DNA from: Melioribacter roseus
GTDB lineage: Bacteria > Bacteroidota > Ignavibacteria > Ignavibacteriales > Melioribacteraceae
DNA length: 52,318 nucleotides
NCBI GenBank assembly: GCA_020724265.1
Contig: DYHH01000026.1
Coordinates: forward strand, 1-52,318
Reading direction: 5' to 3'
Part shown: one piece after another, positions 51,237 through 52,318 of the stretch
Layout of the letters: each line of letters starts with the position of its first letter
Numbering within the stretch: the first letter of the stretch is position 1
The notes under the pieces: generated by a model
Seen by the model: only the letters and a program-made list of their open reading frames with translations
What the model was told of the DNA's origin: nothing
Databases searched by the model: none
Position numbers and translations under genes: made by a program

Positions 51237-52318
51237 ATGAAACATCTAATCATTAATTCGAAAGGTTTACTTATAGTTTTATATTTCTTGGTTTTTAACA
51301 ATTTTTCTGCGCAAACATATGATTCTTTTCCGGTTTTTATTCAAGAAGTGGAAAGATACTATGATAGCGGAGTGTTTTTACAATTTAATAAAAACTTTCC
51401 AAATCCTGGTTTAGATAATAATGCATTCGCAGGTAAAAAAGCAGTATCAACTGCAACGAAAAATACTTTCAGACTTATCTATACTTGGGATGTTAGTTCT
51501 ATACCCGATAATGCTACAATAGAATCTGCAGTATTATATTTTGCAGGAACTCCCCACTCCAACCTTCCTGTAGATCAACAACCCTTTACAATCAACATAG
51601 AGTTTAAGCAATTCCCTAACGATAAATTTAATTCTGATGCAAGCTTACAATGGGACGCTATCACTAACTCTACTCAACTATTTGTAGAAAATGTTCCCCG
51701 TACAACGGGTGAGTTTTCCGGTTCAAAAGGTCTTAACTCGTCTGCTCTTACATATATCAAAGGAAGTCTGTCTCAAGATAGATTACATATAGCACTTAGA
51801 GGCACGGATGAAGAAACCTTCGGCACAAATAGAAATACACATTATATAGATTATAAAAGAGGAACAAGTGTGGATGTTCAACACGCTTTAAAAATTGTTA
51901 TTAACTATACAACTCCAATAGAAGATGTTAATCTAACAGCAAAAAACAGAATGGGAACATATGAAGGAGGTTTAATAGGAGTTGGAGTTAATGAAAATGC
52001 AACAGATAGAACCAGTCCGTATTCATTCCCATCAGAGGTTGGGGATAATGTTAATCTAGCTGCTATAGAAAACCAAGGATATGGTGGTTATAATTGGATT
52101 TGGAATGATACTGAAGCTGAACTGTACCGAAGTGAATGGGAGCAAGAATACCCTGATAATCGTATAGAATCCAGAGGTTTTTCAGAGAGTATTTCTCGTA
52201 TATCAGCGGCAGATGACAATAATTCAATTTATATAGCCAACTTACGCAAAGTGTTCGATATTAATTTTCAGAATCAATTCAGTGGGACAAGCGAAGGCGG
52301 GCAGATGTATGTAAATGA
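51237..52318 (+). CDS. Secreted protein, N-terminal part, runs off the window
   Basis: The frame is open from ATG at 51237 to the last base, giving 360 complete codons. AAGGAGAAAGATTT precedes the start. A signal peptide ends near residue 26 (FNNFSAQ). Residues about 80-110 (FRLIYTWDVSSIPDNATIESAVLYF) resemble the strand opening of DNRLRE-type carbohydrate-binding domains. The C terminus, and any sorting domain, lie outside the window. I assign no enzyme activity. Confidence 0.85.
   Translation, partial: MKHLIINSKGLLIVLYFLVFNNFSAQTYDSFPVFIQEVERYYDSGVFLQFNKNFPNPGLDNNAFAGKKAVSTATKNTFRLIYTWDVSSIPDNATIESAVLYFAGTPHSNLPVDQQPFTINIEFKQFPNDKFNSDASLQWDAITNSTQLFVENVPRTTGEFSGSKGLNSSALTYIKGSLSQDRLHIALRGTDEETFGTNRNTHYIDYKRGTSVDVQHALKIVINYTTPIEDVNLTAKNRMGTYEGGLIGVGVNENATDRTSPYSFPSEVGDNVNLAAIENQGYGGYNWIWNDTEAELYRSEWEQEYPDNRIESRGFSESISRISAADDNNSIYIANLRKVFDINFQNQFSGTSEGGQMYVN

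Noticed and set aside
1-52318. tRNA or rRNA genes
   Set aside because: I looked for tRNA-like arms and rRNA signatures by eye and found none that I could support; a dedicated search could still find one.

Overview
The window reads as chromosomal DNA from an AT-rich Gram-negative bacterium of the Fibrobacterota-Chlorobiota-Bacteroidota group, most probably Ignavibacteriota or a close relative. The main evidence is three large secreted proteins that end in a type IX secretion (Por) sorting domain. Two of these carry the form NYPNPFNPTT/ST, which is common in Ignavibacteria-like lineages. A TonB receptor with a carboxypeptidase-regulatory-like domain and several outer-membrane barrels fit the same assignment. 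I saw no rRNA, tRNA or CRISPR array. The species cannot be fixed from this sequence alone.

Layout. Bases 1-9 kb hold a radical SAM enzyme, two unknown proteins, a NatAB-type ABC exporter pair, a T9SS cargo protein and an M13 metallopeptidase lipoprotein. Bases 9.1-11.6 kb hold a compact restriction-modification pair, then a TetR regulator with a perfect palindromic operator. Bases 11.7-15.0 kb hold a barrel protein, an ArsB/NhaD-type permease, and a REP-hairpin element. In that element a small Y1 (RAYT/IS200-like) transposase lies between two 202-bp direct repeats, each encoding the same 40-residue ORF. Bases 15.0-18.5 kb form a three-gene operon: a urea-transporter/M23-peptidase fusion, a barrel protein and a TPR protein. 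Bases 18.6-21.7 kb carry a tight PqqD-like / ATP-grasp / PLP-decarboxylase cassette that looks like a peptide- or carrier-modification pathway.

Bases 21.8-30.5 kb hold a thioredoxin-like protein, a VIT/VWA T9SS protein, a SpoIIE-type phosphatase, a His-rich membrane protein next to a TonB receptor, and a beta-lactamase-like serine hydrolase with TPRs. Bases 30.7-35.7 kb form an accessory island: a nuclease-helicase (DUF2075 type), an ORF6N gene, an MNT-HEPN pair and a VapBC-like pair. The ORF6N gene sits between two halves of a decayed copy of a nearby gene. Bases 36-39.5 kb hold housekeeping-like single genes, including a TrpF-like protein that lacks the usual catalytic cysteine. Bases 39.6-46.7 kb hold a TPR histidine kinase, then DUF4159 and DUF4175 proteins and a CBM9-like secreted protein. 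Bases 46.8 kb to the end hold an M6 metalloprotease T9SS cargo, a lipoprotein and the start of another secreted protein.

Two themes stand out. One is the density of palindromic repeats between genes, some reaching into gene ends. The other is a set of gene groupings whose function is not obvious: the urea-transporter/M23 operon, the PqqD/ATP-grasp/decarboxylase cassette and the His-rich protein/TonB pair. Functions are inferred from motifs read by eye. No database search was run.
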